64,000 nt of DNA from Cordilura impudica (lineage: Eukaryota; Arthropoda; Insecta; Diptera; Scathophagidae), in the NCBI GenBank assembly GCA_963682025.1, contig OY821518.1:219634868-219698867 (forward strand), given 5' to 3'. The position numbers and the translations under genes were made by a program. Of this stretch, positions 45,061-56,419 are shown piece by piece. Within the stretch, counting starts at the first letter, position 1. Every line of letters starts with the position of its first letter. The notes under the pieces are model-generated. The model made no database searches and was not told the origin of the DNA. It was given only the letters and a program-made list of their open reading frames with translations.

Positions 45061-45853
45061 ATTATACCCTATACCACTATGTGGTTTGGTTATACCCAAT
45101 AATGACCTTGTGCTGCTGTTTGTGACAACCAAAAATATTTGACCTACATCCATCTTTTATTATACCGATCGAATCATAATCACTATCTTATTCGATTTAA
45201 CGATGTCCGTCCGTCCGTCCGTCTGTGTGTCCATGTAAAGTTTGTAATCAAACTGCAGGTCGCAAATATGAATATATTTTGATGAAATTTGGTATTTGAT
45301 CTTTTATCGGCCATGGGATGAAATTAGTGAGAATCGATCCATGTTCAGACCTAGCCCCAATACAAATGACCCTATGCAATCAACATATATTGCCATAAGA
45401 TCCAAATAACATACAAATCTTAGTCAAATTGGGTTTGTATGTATATATTACATCCATTAATCAGTAGTCCATAAATGATCCCTATTAGATAACTCTTAGT
45501 CATAGGCCCCATATACAGCTGCTTCCCGATCTTCACTTAAATCTATCAAACAACAAAAATATTGCACTGACTCTTCTCAAATTTTGTTTGTATATATTTC
45601 TGCAAAATACAAGAGACTTTACCAAAGATGGTCAGGATCGGTCCATTTTTGGGCCTAGTCCCCATATAGATATAGCATCCGATATGAACTTTTTCATCTG
45701 CAGCCGAAAAAATTAATAAAAATCCCACTCAAATTTGGTTTATGCTTATTTTCTGTATCCAATTAGTTAGGCCCGAGAGATAGGGTCTCTAAACGCATGG
45801 TATAGGGTATCGTATAGTCGGGCTAGACCGACTATAATTTGCTTACTTGTTTT
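45061..45853 (+). mobile_element. DINE-1-like repeat, copy I, near full length
   Basis: Runs from ATTATACCCTATACC to the hairpin end GCTTACTTGTTTT, with (GTCC)n near 45205. The hairpin is slightly damaged (GTCGGGCTAGACCGAC). Confidence 0.85.
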
Positions 45854-45899
45854 GTTCATAGGTTATGTGGCTTTACGTGAAAGTGATAGGACTTTTTCA

Positions 45900-46090
45900 A
45901 TTTTGGATTTTTTATGAATTTAAAAAAGAAATTTAATTTTTTAGGCAAAAAATATTTTTTTTTCTTCATACATTTATTTATAACTGCGAAACTGTTGCTT
46001 ACATAGAACAGATTAAAGGAATTGCAATTCTCAATTCTCCTAAATTTGTTTCAGCAAAAACGGACGAGTGGTTCTCGAGTTATGTCAAAC
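45900..46090 (-). repeat. Dispersed repeat, copy 2 (partner at 29205-29420)
   Basis: In reverse complement it shows ATAACTCGAGAACCACTCGT, TTTTTGCTGAAACAAATT and CAACAGTTTCGCAGTTATAA, parallel to copy 1. Further on, 46370-46400 has CGATGTCCGTCTGTCTG, perhaps a worn DINE microsatellite. Confidence 0.5.
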
Positions 46091-46858
46091 AATAAATCCC
46101 ATAACGTGACAAATTTCCTTATACGATACTTACTAAGTTGAAATCGATATATCTCGATACCTAGACGAGACCCAGCGAAACGCCGGGAAACGTATAACTT
46201 TTTGTTGACCGATATAACTTTCAGCGGTGGTTTCATCCCATCCCGATCACTGACCCCTACCATTTGTCGCACAGTCTTATGTAAATTATTTCTATCATAA
46301 CTACAGCCAGTTTATATGGGATTTGTTTTTTTTTTTTTCAAATATTTCTAACATATCGGTTGTATCGATAAAGCGATGTCCGTCTGTCTGCTAAAATTAG
46401 AGTCAGTCATTTTACAATATATTTGTTTCTCAAAATGTTGGGCAGGTGTTAAAAATAGGGTAAACCGGACGTCATTGCTTATATGGCTTAAATTTTGGAA
46501 ATATTTCTAAAAATTTCTTACATGCTTTCATGTAAAGAACTAACAATAGTGAAAAATAAACGTAACAGGTTATGTGAATATAGGAACATATATATCAGCG
46601 ATAAATACACACTCACATTCTGTTTGCTGCTTCTGGTTTTTTTTTTACATATGAACGAAGAGTTTATTGAAAAGACCGCATTACAAGATGGTTATACTCC
46701 TACTTAATAATATGGTTATCTTCTTACTTTCTTTAAATAAAGAGAAACGGTTGTATATATATATATGTATTTACATTTATGTTGATTTTTTTTTTTATAA
46801 TTGTTTCCAGTTAAGAAAGCACGAAAATACTAATATGTTTACAATTATCTTACAATTT

Positions 46859-47567
46859 TTATACCCTATACCACTATGTGGTTTGGGTATAATGACTTTG
46901 TGCTGCTGTTTGTAACAACCAAAAATATTTGACCTGGACCCATCTTTAATTATACCGATCGAATCAGAATCACTTTTTGAGTTGATATAACAATGTCCGT
47001 CCGTCCGTCCGTCCGTCCGTCTGTGTGTCCATGTAAACCTTGTAATCAAACTGCAGGTCGCAAATATGAATATATTTTGATGAAATTTTGTATATAAGCT
47101 TTTATCGGCCATGAACGCTATTGAAATTGGTGAGAATCGGTCCATGTTCAGACCTAGCCCCCATACAAATTACCCCTATGAAATCGACATAAATTGCCAT
47201 AAGATCCAAATTGTCATATAGATTTTACTCAAATTACGTTTGTATGCGTTCATTACATCCATTAATGAGTAGTCCAAAAATGATCCCCTTGGCCCCATAT
47301 AGACTGCTTCCCGATCTTCACTTAAATCTATTAAAACAAAAATATTGCACTGATTCTTCTCAAATTTTGTTTGTAGATATTTTTGCAAAATACAAGAGGC
47401 TTTACCAAACATGATCAGAATTGGTCCATTTTTGGACCTAGTCCCCATATAGATATAGCATCCGATATGAAGTTTTTCATATCTGCAGCCAAAAAAATTA
47501 ATAAAAATCCCACTCAAATTTGGTTTATGCTTATTTTCTAGACCGACTATAATTTTCTTACTTGTTA
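46859..47567 (+). mobile_element. DINE-1-like repeat, copy J, with deletion before the hairpin
   Basis: Good 5' end and a six-unit (GTCC)n near 47000. About 80 bases are missing between TTATTTTCTA and GACCGACTATAAT, which removes half the hairpin. The end is CTTACTTGTT. Confidence 0.8.
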
Positions 47568-48293
47568 AACATCATTTTAAAAATCTAATCATTATATTAT
47601 GAAGTCTAGCCTTTATGTCTCTTACTGTTGAACACCTTGGTTATAATAATGTGTTTAGAATGGTGGTGAAAGTTATCAAAGATTCGGCGCAGCCCTTGTT
47701 TTATTACAACTTTCTTACTTATTTTTAAAACCTAAAATTATTTTGTTTTCAAATCCTTTTAACAAATTACATTTTATTACATTTTTGTCATACTTGGCAC
47801 TTTTGTACCAGTCTCGTTTTTTGACAACAATTATACAAAAACACAACCCATAACACATGCGGGTTTGTTTTTAAATGTATTATTTATTATTTATTAAATT
47901 TGCGACACATAAGACTTCCTGCTATAACTAGCAAGCTCTTGAAGGTTGAAGCAATTCTAGTTTGTTTTGTTTTGAGCGCGACCTATTTTCGTTTAAGGAA
48001 TTGTAAAGGCCCATACTCATAGTCGCAAACTAAAGTCGGTTCTTTTAAAAATCGACATTAAATTAAAAACCTATTATTATCTATTTTGCTACTATTGTCA
48101 AAAATAAAGTCGGCTTTAAGTTCAACCAGTTTTAAATGGGTGATACCTGAAATGTGCAAAATTTTTGTATGTAATCTGCAGCAAAATCGCAGCAACAGGC
48201 AACTTTGATCAGCTGATTCTTTTTCATTTAGAAAAAAAAAAAAATGTACAAATAAAAAATACAAAAAAAAACTTTATTTAACTTAGCATTTAA
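47568..48293. other. Non-coding spacer
   Basis: No gene or repeat boundary recognised. Confidence 0.4.
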
Positions 48294-48474
48294 TCTATAC
48301 TTAATATTATAAAGAGGTAATGTGTGTTTGTTTGTTTGTTTGTTTGTTTGTTTGTTTGTTTGTTTGTAGGAGGTAATCTCCGTAACTAGCCATCTGATCT
48401 TCCTGAAATTTTCACGGAGTCTTACTGCGGATATGGGAAGTGCTATAGGCTATAATTTTTTCAATATTTTTAGT

Positions 48475-49340
48475 GGGCGTGGCACCTCCCACACAAAGTA
48501 AATTTTTAATATCATATGCAATATATTGAGAATTATGATAGGGAGAGCTTTGCAAATATGTGTGAGGTCACCTATTGTTAATATCAGTAGCCACGCCGGA
48601 AATGGGCGGGATCGGAGAAGTGGGCGTGGTACCTCCCATACAAGTAATAATTCAATGTTATATATCTCGAGTACTGTGACAGAGAGAGCTTTTCAAATTT
48701 GTCTGATGGCACCTATTATTAATGTGAGCAGTCGGACAAAAAATGGGCAGTGTCGGACCAATAGGCGTAGCACCTGCCATACAAATAAAATATAAAATGC
48801 CATATATCTGGAGTACTGTTATAGTGAGAGTCTTGGGACTTTGTGTGAACCCATAAGTTATTCATATGATTAGTTACACAAAAAATGGGCGTGATCGGAG
48901 CAGTGGGCGTGGCACCGCCCATACAAAGTAAATATATGATATCATATAACTGGTGTACTAAAAAAGGGAATCTTTGCAATTTGCACGAGCCCATCAGATC
49001 TTAGCATGAGTAGTCAGACAAAAAATTTGTGGGTTCACACCAATGGGTGTGGAACTCCCCATGCAAAGTAACTTTTTAAAGTCATATATCTGGAGTACTG
49101 TAAAAGAGAGAGCTTTATGGCTTTGCGTGAGCCCATAGGTTCTTTGTATGATTAGTAGAACAAAAAAAATGGGCGCGATCGAAGCAGTGGGCGTAGCACC
49201 GCGCATTCAAAATAGATATCTAATATCATATAACTGGGAAAGACTCGAAATTTTGCACGAGTCCACCAGATATTAATGTGAGCAGTCCGATAAAAATTGA
49301 GCGGGATGGGATAAGTGGGCGTGGCACCTCCTATATAAAA
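48475..49340 (+). repeat. ~142 bp tandem units in composite Helitron copy 2
   Basis: Each unit joins GTGGGCGTGGCACC..CCCATAC, ATATCATATATCTGGAGTACT, GAGAGAGCTTTG and a CGGACAAAAAATGGGC..GATCGG block. The blocks have diverged, so the array is old. The matching array in copy 1 covers about 36070-36900. Confidence 0.8.
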
Positions 49341-49554
49341 AATATGATGTACTACGAAAGCAACAGTCTTTCGACAAGTACATTAGTTATCAATGTGATT
49401 TGTCGTGGAAAATATATCGTCAAAATCAAAATCGCCAAACCCAAAAATCGCGAAAAATAAAAATCGCCCAAAAACAAAAATTTTCAAAATCAAAAATGGG
49501 CAAAATCAAAAATCACTAAAAATAAAAATTGCCAAGTGATATTTTAAGTTCAAG

Positions 49555-49675
49555 GCCAATAGTTGAGTGTTGCCAGATCTAATTTGGCAAATCCATGTTC
49601 TTCTCATGGGCAGCTACATGTACCTCCAGGGCAGGAACGCCGAAAAATCTGATAATTATTGTACCGAATTAAAAA
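49555..49675 (+). pseudogene. Helitron helicase tail remnant in composite copy 2
   Basis: Broken reading SSHGQLHV...SRAGTPKNLIIIVPN, equivalent to the better preserved remnant at 35765-35890. Confidence 0.6.
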
Positions 49676-49730
49676 AGCAAAAATCATTTTATATCAGCAA
49701 GTATCAAAATAAATTAATCTATATTAATAA

Positions 49731-50117
49731 TCTATACTTAGCATAATAAAGAGGTAATGTGTTTGTTTGTTTATAGGAGGTAATCTCCGTAACGACTTAT
49801 CTGATCTTCCTGAAATTTTAGTGGGCATGGCACCTCCCATACAAAGTAAATTTTTAATATCATATATACTAAGTACTATGATAGAGAGAGCTTTGAAAAT
49901 TTATCTCAGGTCATCTATTATTAACGCGAGTAGTCAGACAAAAAAATGGGCGGGATTGGACAAATGCACATGGCACCCCTATACAAACTTAATATTAAAT
50001 GTGATATATCTGAATTACTGTATTAGTGAGAGCCTTGGGACTTTACGTGAGCCCTTTCATAAGGATTCGGAAGGGGGGGGGGGGGAGGGTGTAGCGAAGC
50101 ACACCGGTTACATCTAG
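49731..50117 (+). mobile_element. Short Helitron unit within composite copy 2
   Basis: 387 bp from TCTATACTTAGCATAATAAAG to CTAG. It corresponds to 35301-35727. Confidence 0.75.
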
Positions 50118-50530
50118 TTATTATTATTTGTACAGATATAGTGAAAAGTAAATGTTCTTTGAAATGAAAAATTTGGAAAATTTTATTTTGGCAATTTATT
50201 AATTGCAAATTTTTACAGTAAGAAGTAGAGGGAAAGGGTGTCGAACTGGGGTACAATGGAGAAGGAATTCCTCAGGGAATGCATTAGCCTTCATATTAAT
50301 ATAAAGAAAGCGAGGTTGCCATGATCCATGATACAAAAAAAAGAGCTCGTGGAAAGCTATTCGGGCTTTTATGGCTTCAGCTGGATACGATCGAGAAATT
50401 AGGAAGATGAAGTCACAATGGGTGCGAATGAGAAAGACTGATTTGTTATCTTTAGCATTAAATGATTTGAATTAAAATTTTTTATTTTAAATACATAGAA
50501 CTTAAATATAATAAGGAAACACAACGAACA
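50118..50530 (+). other. Spacer with a possible SANT/Myb-like coding scrap
   Basis: From 50350 one frame reads SSWKAIRAFMASAGYDREIR then KMKSQWVRMRK and stops after ALNDLN near 50473. It resembles the DNA-binding helices of SANT/Myb-like domains. An upstream stop truncates it. The identification is weak. Confidence 0.25.
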
Positions 50531-51974
50531 ATGAAAGACTATTGTAACGAAACAAAAAAAAAACTAATACAACAACAACAGGGACTTAAGTTTATACTTT
50601 CATGGTACTATGGAATAATACCAAAACACACCAAAAATACAACAAGTAAGATAAAAAATCTTTTTAAATGCAACACAATTAGGGAAAAGCTAGGAAATAT
50701 CGAAAATAACTTCCACAAAAAAATTTTAAACTTGGAAATATCACAAATTAACACTAACATAAAACTAATTAAACGGATAATATACAACTTAAATGCGGGC
50801 ATAAAAAATATGCTAACAGAAGAAGACTACACAAATTTAATCGTAAACAAATAGAAAGGACAAAGCAAATAACAAAGAATATAAAAGGAAAACTTATTCA
50901 AAAAATACATGCACTGAAAGAAAGCCATTTCAAATTACACGGCCTTATTTTCAATGAAAGTTGGTTTGAAAATAAAACTACTTTAGAAATTCCCATGGAA
51001 AGTAAGTGGATGTTATCCCTGGGAAGAAAATTTACATTGCCAATCGACAAACAAAGTTTTTCACCATTACACGTCATTGCTGATATTGAACAATGCATTC
51101 AAGCAATAGTGGTTAATGAAGATCAGGTTAAAGAAATTGCTAGGACAAAATTAGCAAATAAAAGAGAAATTTATTCTCACCATTTTTAATAAAACAAAGA
51201 AATTCTTGAATAAACACGATGATGTTATTACCATACAAGCAGACAAGGGAAATAAAATGGTAATAATGTATAAAAAGGGCTACAAAGACAAAATGGAAAA
51301 ACTAATAGAAGACAAAAACACATACAGAGCAATAAGAACAGACCCAACCCGAAAACTTCAGAGGGAAAATATTAACATAGTTTCAGAACTTTTTAGAGAT
51401 GAGTGTATAGATCAATGGCAAAAAAGACAAGAATTATGTTCCGCCGCCATCGCCCCAAGAATTTACGGTCTCCCGAAAATTCATAAAATAAATACACCTC
51501 TTAGACCAATTGCATCTTCAATGAATGTCCCATGTTATCAACTCTCTAAATATATTGGTCAAATTTTAAAACACATAATTTCAGAAAAATATAACATTAA
51601 AAATTCTATGGAACTTAAAAAACAATTACAACATAAAAATATGGCGGATATTGAAGTTCTAATATCTTTTGATGTCGCGTCTTTATTTACTAACATACCT
51701 GTGCATTCGGCAATAAAAAACATAATTGGAAAATGGGATACAATAAAGAATATAACTAAAACTTCGAGAGCTAAAGTTCTTAAAAATAATCAAACTTTAC
51801 CTAATGGATAACAATTATTTTGTTTACGAAAATAAAATCTATAGCCAAGTCTTCGGAATGCCGATGAGGAATCCTCTATCGCCCATCATAGCGGATATAG
51901 TATTAGACAGTATACTTGACGAAGCAATAACCGATTTAAAGAAGAAAAATATTAATTTAAAATACATAGTGAAA
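50531..51974 (+). pseudogene. Penelope-like reverse transcriptase, N-terminal part
   Basis: The reading proceeds over three frames. An N-terminal lysine-rich part (50531-50854) is followed by MLSLGRKFTLPIDKQ (50995-51189). Then comes ITIQADKGNKMVIM, APRIYGLPKIHK, LRPIASSMN and SFDVASLFTNIP (51206-51811), then QVFGMPMRNPLSPIIADIV (51840-51905). These are RT motifs of the Penelope group. The usual GNPLSP has R in place of G, and the catalytic YVDD is lost because the Helitron sequence starts at NLKYIVK. Confidence 0.8.
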
Positions 51975-53381
51975 CTAGCTGGACCCGGCAAACGTTGTTT
52001 TGCCCTCAATGAATTTTTAATTTTAGTTAGAATCTGTATATATCTATATAAAAAAACGTTTGTGCATTTGTTAATATTAAAACGTTAAAAAAAACCATGT
52101 TTTATTTATGAAAATTAAAATAAATATTTATTGTAACATATATATGTATAAGAATGACCAATATATTTCTATAATTGTAATTCTAAAAAGTGTGAACAAT
52201 ATTTTTAGTTTCCTTATTCTGTCAGTAAATTAATAAAAATGCTGTCTTTCCGACACGGGAAAAACAATTGTTTTCGAGGTCCAAACCACATATTTGCAAT
52301 GATTGTCCTTGATATTTATTGATGGCCATGGTAAAGCCCAATCTGTTCGGAAATTTCAATCTTTTGAATGTCATCGGTGTGTCGGTAGGAATCATAAGAA
52401 TTCTTGGCAGCAATACATGTTCTCCTTTAAATTTGCCTTTGAGAATTTTGGCCTCTATAATATTTGGTATTGTTCTCTCAACAATTAACCTGGTTCCATT
52501 ACATAGTCTCGGAGCGTTGAGGCTACGTAGCAAAATTATTGGAGAACCAAGTTTTAATTTTAATAAATGTGGAGGTAGATCGGGCACATAAAGTGAATTC
52601 AAAAATTCTGTTGGATAATTGACTGCTTCATTTTCTTCAAAAACACTATCCATAGATTTGAAATAACGCTTCCGGAATCAATCATAATAACATTAATATT
52701 ATCGATATCGAAATTTTTTGCGGCTTAGATAGTTCTTTCACTTCACCAAGTAGTTTTGAAAACTGGACAGCCGTTGGATCATGGATAATAAAATGAGAGC
52801 TCCACCAAAAAGTCTTTCATTGCCTTTCAATCTTTTAAAGTTCTATGTAGTGCTTCTAAGGAAAGTTTGTAAGCCATGTTATATTCATCCCAAATAATAA
52901 TATTGCATTTTTGCAGAACTTTTGCCATACCGGAATGTTTTTTTAACGGTGATTTGAGTGCTGAATGAGCTGTACGACCACCATGCAATAATGTTGCGGC
53001 TATTCCGGATAAAGCAATAGCTAATGCAATTTTTCTTTCCTTTTTGGTTAGAATATTTGTATATAAAAACGTTTGTGAATCTTGGAACTTATAAAATTTA
53101 AATAAATTTGACAACTCATTATTTTTCGAACGCCAGCGCCATCAACCGGGTCCAACAAAAAAATTTTTGGCATCATCTAACATACATATATGTACATTCA
53201 TAGTTTCAGTAAAATTCCACCGTAAATAAAAATATTCGAAATGACTTTACCCCAGCGCCACCTATCGGGTCCATTTATACATAAAAAAATTTCCTATGAT
53301 AAAGCATACATACATTCTAAATTGCAGTCAAATCGCTCTAAACAAAAAAATAAAATGAAAAACAAAAAAAGGAGGTTAACT
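51975..53381 (-). mobile_element. Canonical Helitron 3' part nested in the Penelope-like element
   Basis: On the minus strand the 3' terminus is GGCAAAACAACGTTTGCC (hairpin), GGGTCCAG, then CTAG at 51975, followed by T. It contains the helicase remnant described separately. At 53120-53290 there are two similar blocks (CCAGCGCCATCAACCGGGTCC and CCAGCGCCACCTATCGGGTCC variants). Its own 5' end is missing. Confidence 0.65.
52222..53114 (-). pseudogene. Canonical Helitron helicase, C-terminal half, decayed
   Basis: Frame one (52827-53114) carries ALSGIAATLLHGGRTAHSAL and CNIIIWDEYNMAYKLSLEAL, Pif1 helicase motifs Ia and II, where the usual WDEC has Y. Frame two (52222-52653) carries NSLYVPDLPPHLLKLKLGSP, PIILLRSLNAPRLCNGTRL, IPMIPTD-like text and MAINKYQGQSLQICGLDLEN, the C-terminal region before motif VI. 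The piece between them and the final VACSRV are lost. The sequence is of the canonical Helitron type, not the Helentron type at 21 kb. Confidence 0.85.
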
Positions 53382-53614
53382 TCTTATATATAAAATTCAC
53401 GTGTCGCGGTCTCTGTAATTGAACTCCTCCGAAACGGCTTGACCGATTCTCATGAAATTTTTTGTGGATGTTGGGTAGGTCTCAGAAACGGATAACAGGT
53501 ATTTTTTTTTGATATCTCAAGTGGGCGTGGCACTTATGGTTATCATAGTACTCCAGATATCTGATTTTATAAGTTCACTTTGTATGGGGGGTACCCCTCC
53601 CAGTGGCCTTATCA
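53382..53614 (+). mobile_element. Canonical Helitron 5' end fragment
   Basis: Begins TCTTATATATAAAATTCACG and continues ...CTCCTCCGAAACGGCTTGAC CGATTCTCATGAAATTTTT, a start typical of fly Helitrons. It is on the opposite strand from the adjoining helicase remnant and stops where Penelope-like coding resumes at 53615. Confidence 0.7.
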
Positions 53615-54098
53615 CAGTGTAAAGTTTATTCCTGGCTTGACGGACAATAAGAATATTGAAACAACAATAGAAACACAAAACATATGTTTCGCCTACAAAC
53701 CACACACTACACTCAATTCTATTTTTTCCAAAATTAAAGCGCCTGTTGAAAAACAACAAAAAAACAATGTTCTGTACGAAATAGCATGTAAGGGAAACGA
53801 CGAACAAAAATGTGATCTAATTTAAATCGGCACAACAAAAAGAAATCTACCAACAAGAGTGAGCGAACACAAAAATGACATTGAGAAACGAAGGCAATCA
53901 ACAGCCTTGTCAAAACATATGATCAACGAAAAACATGATCCCGACTTCAATAGAATAAGAATACTAGACATAGAAACAAAACATAAAAAACGTTACACAA
54001 TTGAAAGCTTACGCATACAACAAAAAATAGAGAAAACGATGAATCTAAAGGAAGACACAGATGATATAAGTACAAGTTACAGAGTTGCAATAAAATAG
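53615..54098 (+). pseudogene. Penelope-like element GIY-YIG endonuclease region
   Basis: Reads KFIPGLTDNKN, CFAYKPHTTLNS and NVLYEIACKGNDEQKCDLI. After one stop at 53822-53824, where the motif tyrosine-isoleucine-glycine follows, it continues TTKRNLPTRVSEHKNDIEKR and ALSKHMINEKHDPDF. This is the linker and GIY-YIG nuclease that cuts target DNA in Penelope-like elements. The stop, in the middle of the GIY-YIG box, suggests a recently damaged copy. Confidence 0.75.
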
Positions 54099-54295
54099 AA
54101 GGAAAAACTGTGATAATATTTTAAGTTGTGTGTTTAATTTAATTTTAGTATATGTTAAACGTTTTATGGTTTTTGTTTTATGTAACCAATTTATAACTTA
54201 ATGTGAAAAATTAATTGAAAATTTTAAGTTTATAATGTATGATGTATACTATTTTTGTAATAATTTAATGTTTTTGAAAAAATTAAATAGACAAA

Positions 54296-54337
54296 ACTCC
54301 TGAAGATGTCAACAAGAAATTGACGAAACGTTGGGAG
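54296..54337 (+). ncRNA. Hammerhead-ribozyme-like motif of the Penelope-like element
   Basis: CTCCTGAAGATGTCAAC... contains CTGAAGA (fits CUGANGA), a helix GTCAA/TTGAC and then GAAACGTT. Penelope-like elements are known to carry minimal hammerhead ribozymes with a very short third helix. ACGT could form that helix, and CTC/GGG(AG) a weak first helix. The core elements are in the right order, but helix I is poor, so activity is doubtful. Confidence 0.45.
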
Positions 54338-54355
54338 AAATATGTAATAAAAGGT

Positions 54356-55720
54356 TTTTTATTTACATTAATATAATAGGCCGAATTAGCTTAACGAAAA
54401 TCATATATAATCAAAATCAAATGATTTGCTTACAAAGCTAAAACCGTGTACATACATATAAACGGATATATAGTACCTTAAAATTATAAATAAACATATT
54501 ATTTGATTCTCAAAACCGACTTTTTTTTAAAGAAATTAGATTTATGTATATACACAGCTGTATAAAATAACTGATTTAAGTTTTGATAAATTTGTTAACA
54601 AGAGGGGGCCAAATCACCGCATTCGTTATCGAAAATTTTCGATCGAAATTATTTTTTTATTTTCCAAAATAATGTACTTAAAATAACTTAACTGTGTTGC
54701 AGTCAACGAATTATGGACCCCAGTTAAGAAACTAGGGCTGATGTTTGTCCGTCTTCTGTAAATAATAAATCAAAATATGGAATTTCGATTGATTTTACTC
54801 GATATCAAATGCAATGATTTGGCCCCCAGGTTTAGCTTGTTTTAAATATAAAACATACTTTATCGCTTAAAGTATATTTTAAGGTTGTCTATAATAGACA
54901 TTAAGTATGCTTTTCTAAAAGTATACTTTATAAACGCTAAATTGTACTTTATTATTCTGAAAGTTTGCAAATCTTTTTTTTTTTTTGTATTTTTATGTCC
55001 GCCCTTTTCTGGCAGTTATTTTATTCGACAGTAACAAGTATTTTTAACTACGTGTTAATCATTACCTCTTGTTTGGCTTTGTGTTGGCTGTTATTGTTTA
55101 TTTTGTGGTATAACGTTTTCATATTTTGTTAGCAATTGTCATTGAAAACGCTGAAGGTTTCATTGTTTGTTTGTAAAAATCTGTCTATATTGACAAAAAG
55201 CAATTAACTTAATGGAAGTCGAAGTGTTCACAAAGATCTGGTTTATTAGTAATAAGATGGTGGTTCTACTCACAGTATTGCGCCTCAGAGTAAGTCGTGG
55301 CTTAGCATAATGTTTGTGATCGCCAGCAATACGTACGGTACTTTTATATAAATGTTACCGATTACAATTGAATAATTTTTACGATGCCCTTCCGTCTGTC
55401 TGTCAGGTTGTAGAGGCTGATCCAATAAGAGTGCACGACTATGAATACTATGTACGCATGAACTATTTCTATACCGAATCATCTTACGAAATTTCCATGT
55501 TCATTGGCTGCTAAGATCGTAGCATTTAACGCCGTGCGATATTTTCCTTTGGGGTTTTTTAATATCCCAGATCTATATCAATAAATCGCAAACATATTCT
55601 GAGCTCAAGGCCGAAATCCCATGCATCATCAACATTTTTATGAAAATAGCAAGAACTTGTCTTCAGGAACGCGGAGGATATATGCAGGTTTTTTATTCCA
55701 TAGATAACACCAGTCAACAA
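54356..55720. other. AT-rich stretch without a gene
   Basis: At 55385-55410, CCTTCCGTCTGTCTGTC in a CGATG context may be a worn DINE-type microsatellite. Nothing else is recognised. Confidence 0.35.
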
Positions 55721-56316
55721 TTTTTTTCTTTTTAGATCTGGAACTACTTTTCCCATGGATTTTGACCTCCTTAACACGAATATGAATTTTAAAAATTTTT
55801 CTATGGACCAGTTTTTGAGATAAAAATTTTTGGAATTTTATTTCCACATTTTTGGAGGTGCACCTACAAAATTGGGTATATCTTGGGTGTCCCTAGACCG
55901 CTCTTCATAAGTATTCGCACTTTTCAAACTGGCTAAACAGTTTTGATGCCAGCGATATATATATTTTAAAAAACGTCGTTTTTCTGTAAAAATTGGCTTG
56001 AAAAATTTATATATTGTCGTAGGAAAAATAGAGAAAAAATGTCCACCCCAATTTGATATTTTTTTACAAAGAGCTGACCCTTTTCCAAAGAAAACAAGCT
56101 CCCAATCATAAAAATCCATGGACATTTTAAGAAGTTATGATTTTTTTTTGGTAAAAGACTAAAATTTCGCTTTTTAAAGATTTTCAGTTTTCTTTTTTAC
56201 TTTTGTTGCACAAGGCGAAATAGGGAGGCATTTTTTCGTTAGTTTTCAAATCTAAACAAATTCTTACCATAAATATGAACACAAGGAGAAAATTTTCAGA
56301 ACTTTCAAATTCGCAA
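55721..56316 (+). repeat. Left inverted arm of long-IR element 2
   Basis: Reverse-complement partner of 57682-58304. The open frames within (55559-56125 minus) are by-products of the AT-rich arm. Confidence 0.75.
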
Positions 56317-56419
56317 TTTAAAAGCGAAAATTTTGTTTTATTTTTAGTATGTCTACTTAATTACTTTTCAAATACAAAGCTGATTTAATGACATATGTAG
56401 GTACTTAAAAGGAGTTCTG

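Larger units (their letters stand above)
48294..50117 (+). mobile_element. Composite non-autonomous Helitron, copy 2
   Basis: 5' TCTATACTTAATATTATAAAG, then (TTTG)n. About seven ~142 bp units start near 48475, 48620, 48762, 48903, 49045, 49188 and 49316, each with a variant of GTGGGCGTGGCACCTCCCAT. Next come cryptic AAAAATCGCCA text, a helicase tail (49555-49675) and a second internal 5' end at 49731. The 3' end is GGTGTAGCGAAGCACACC then GGTTACATCTAG. Flanks are A and T. Same structure as 35301-37064, inverted. Confidence 0.85.
50531..54355 (+). mobile_element. Penelope-like element, broken and invaded by Helitron sequence
   Basis: The N-terminal region and reverse transcriptase (50531-51974) and the GIY-YIG end (53615-54098) belong to one Penelope-like element. 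They are separated by 1.6 kb of Helitron DNA and a deletion of the RT C-terminal part. The 3' non-coding region (54100-54355) has a hammerhead-like motif. No pLTR copy is visible at the 5' end. Confidence 0.8.

Noticed and set aside
48294..50117. Treating the GTGGGCGTGGCACC array as a satellite
   Set aside because: The array is bounded by Helitron ends and repeated with the same borders at 35-37 kb.
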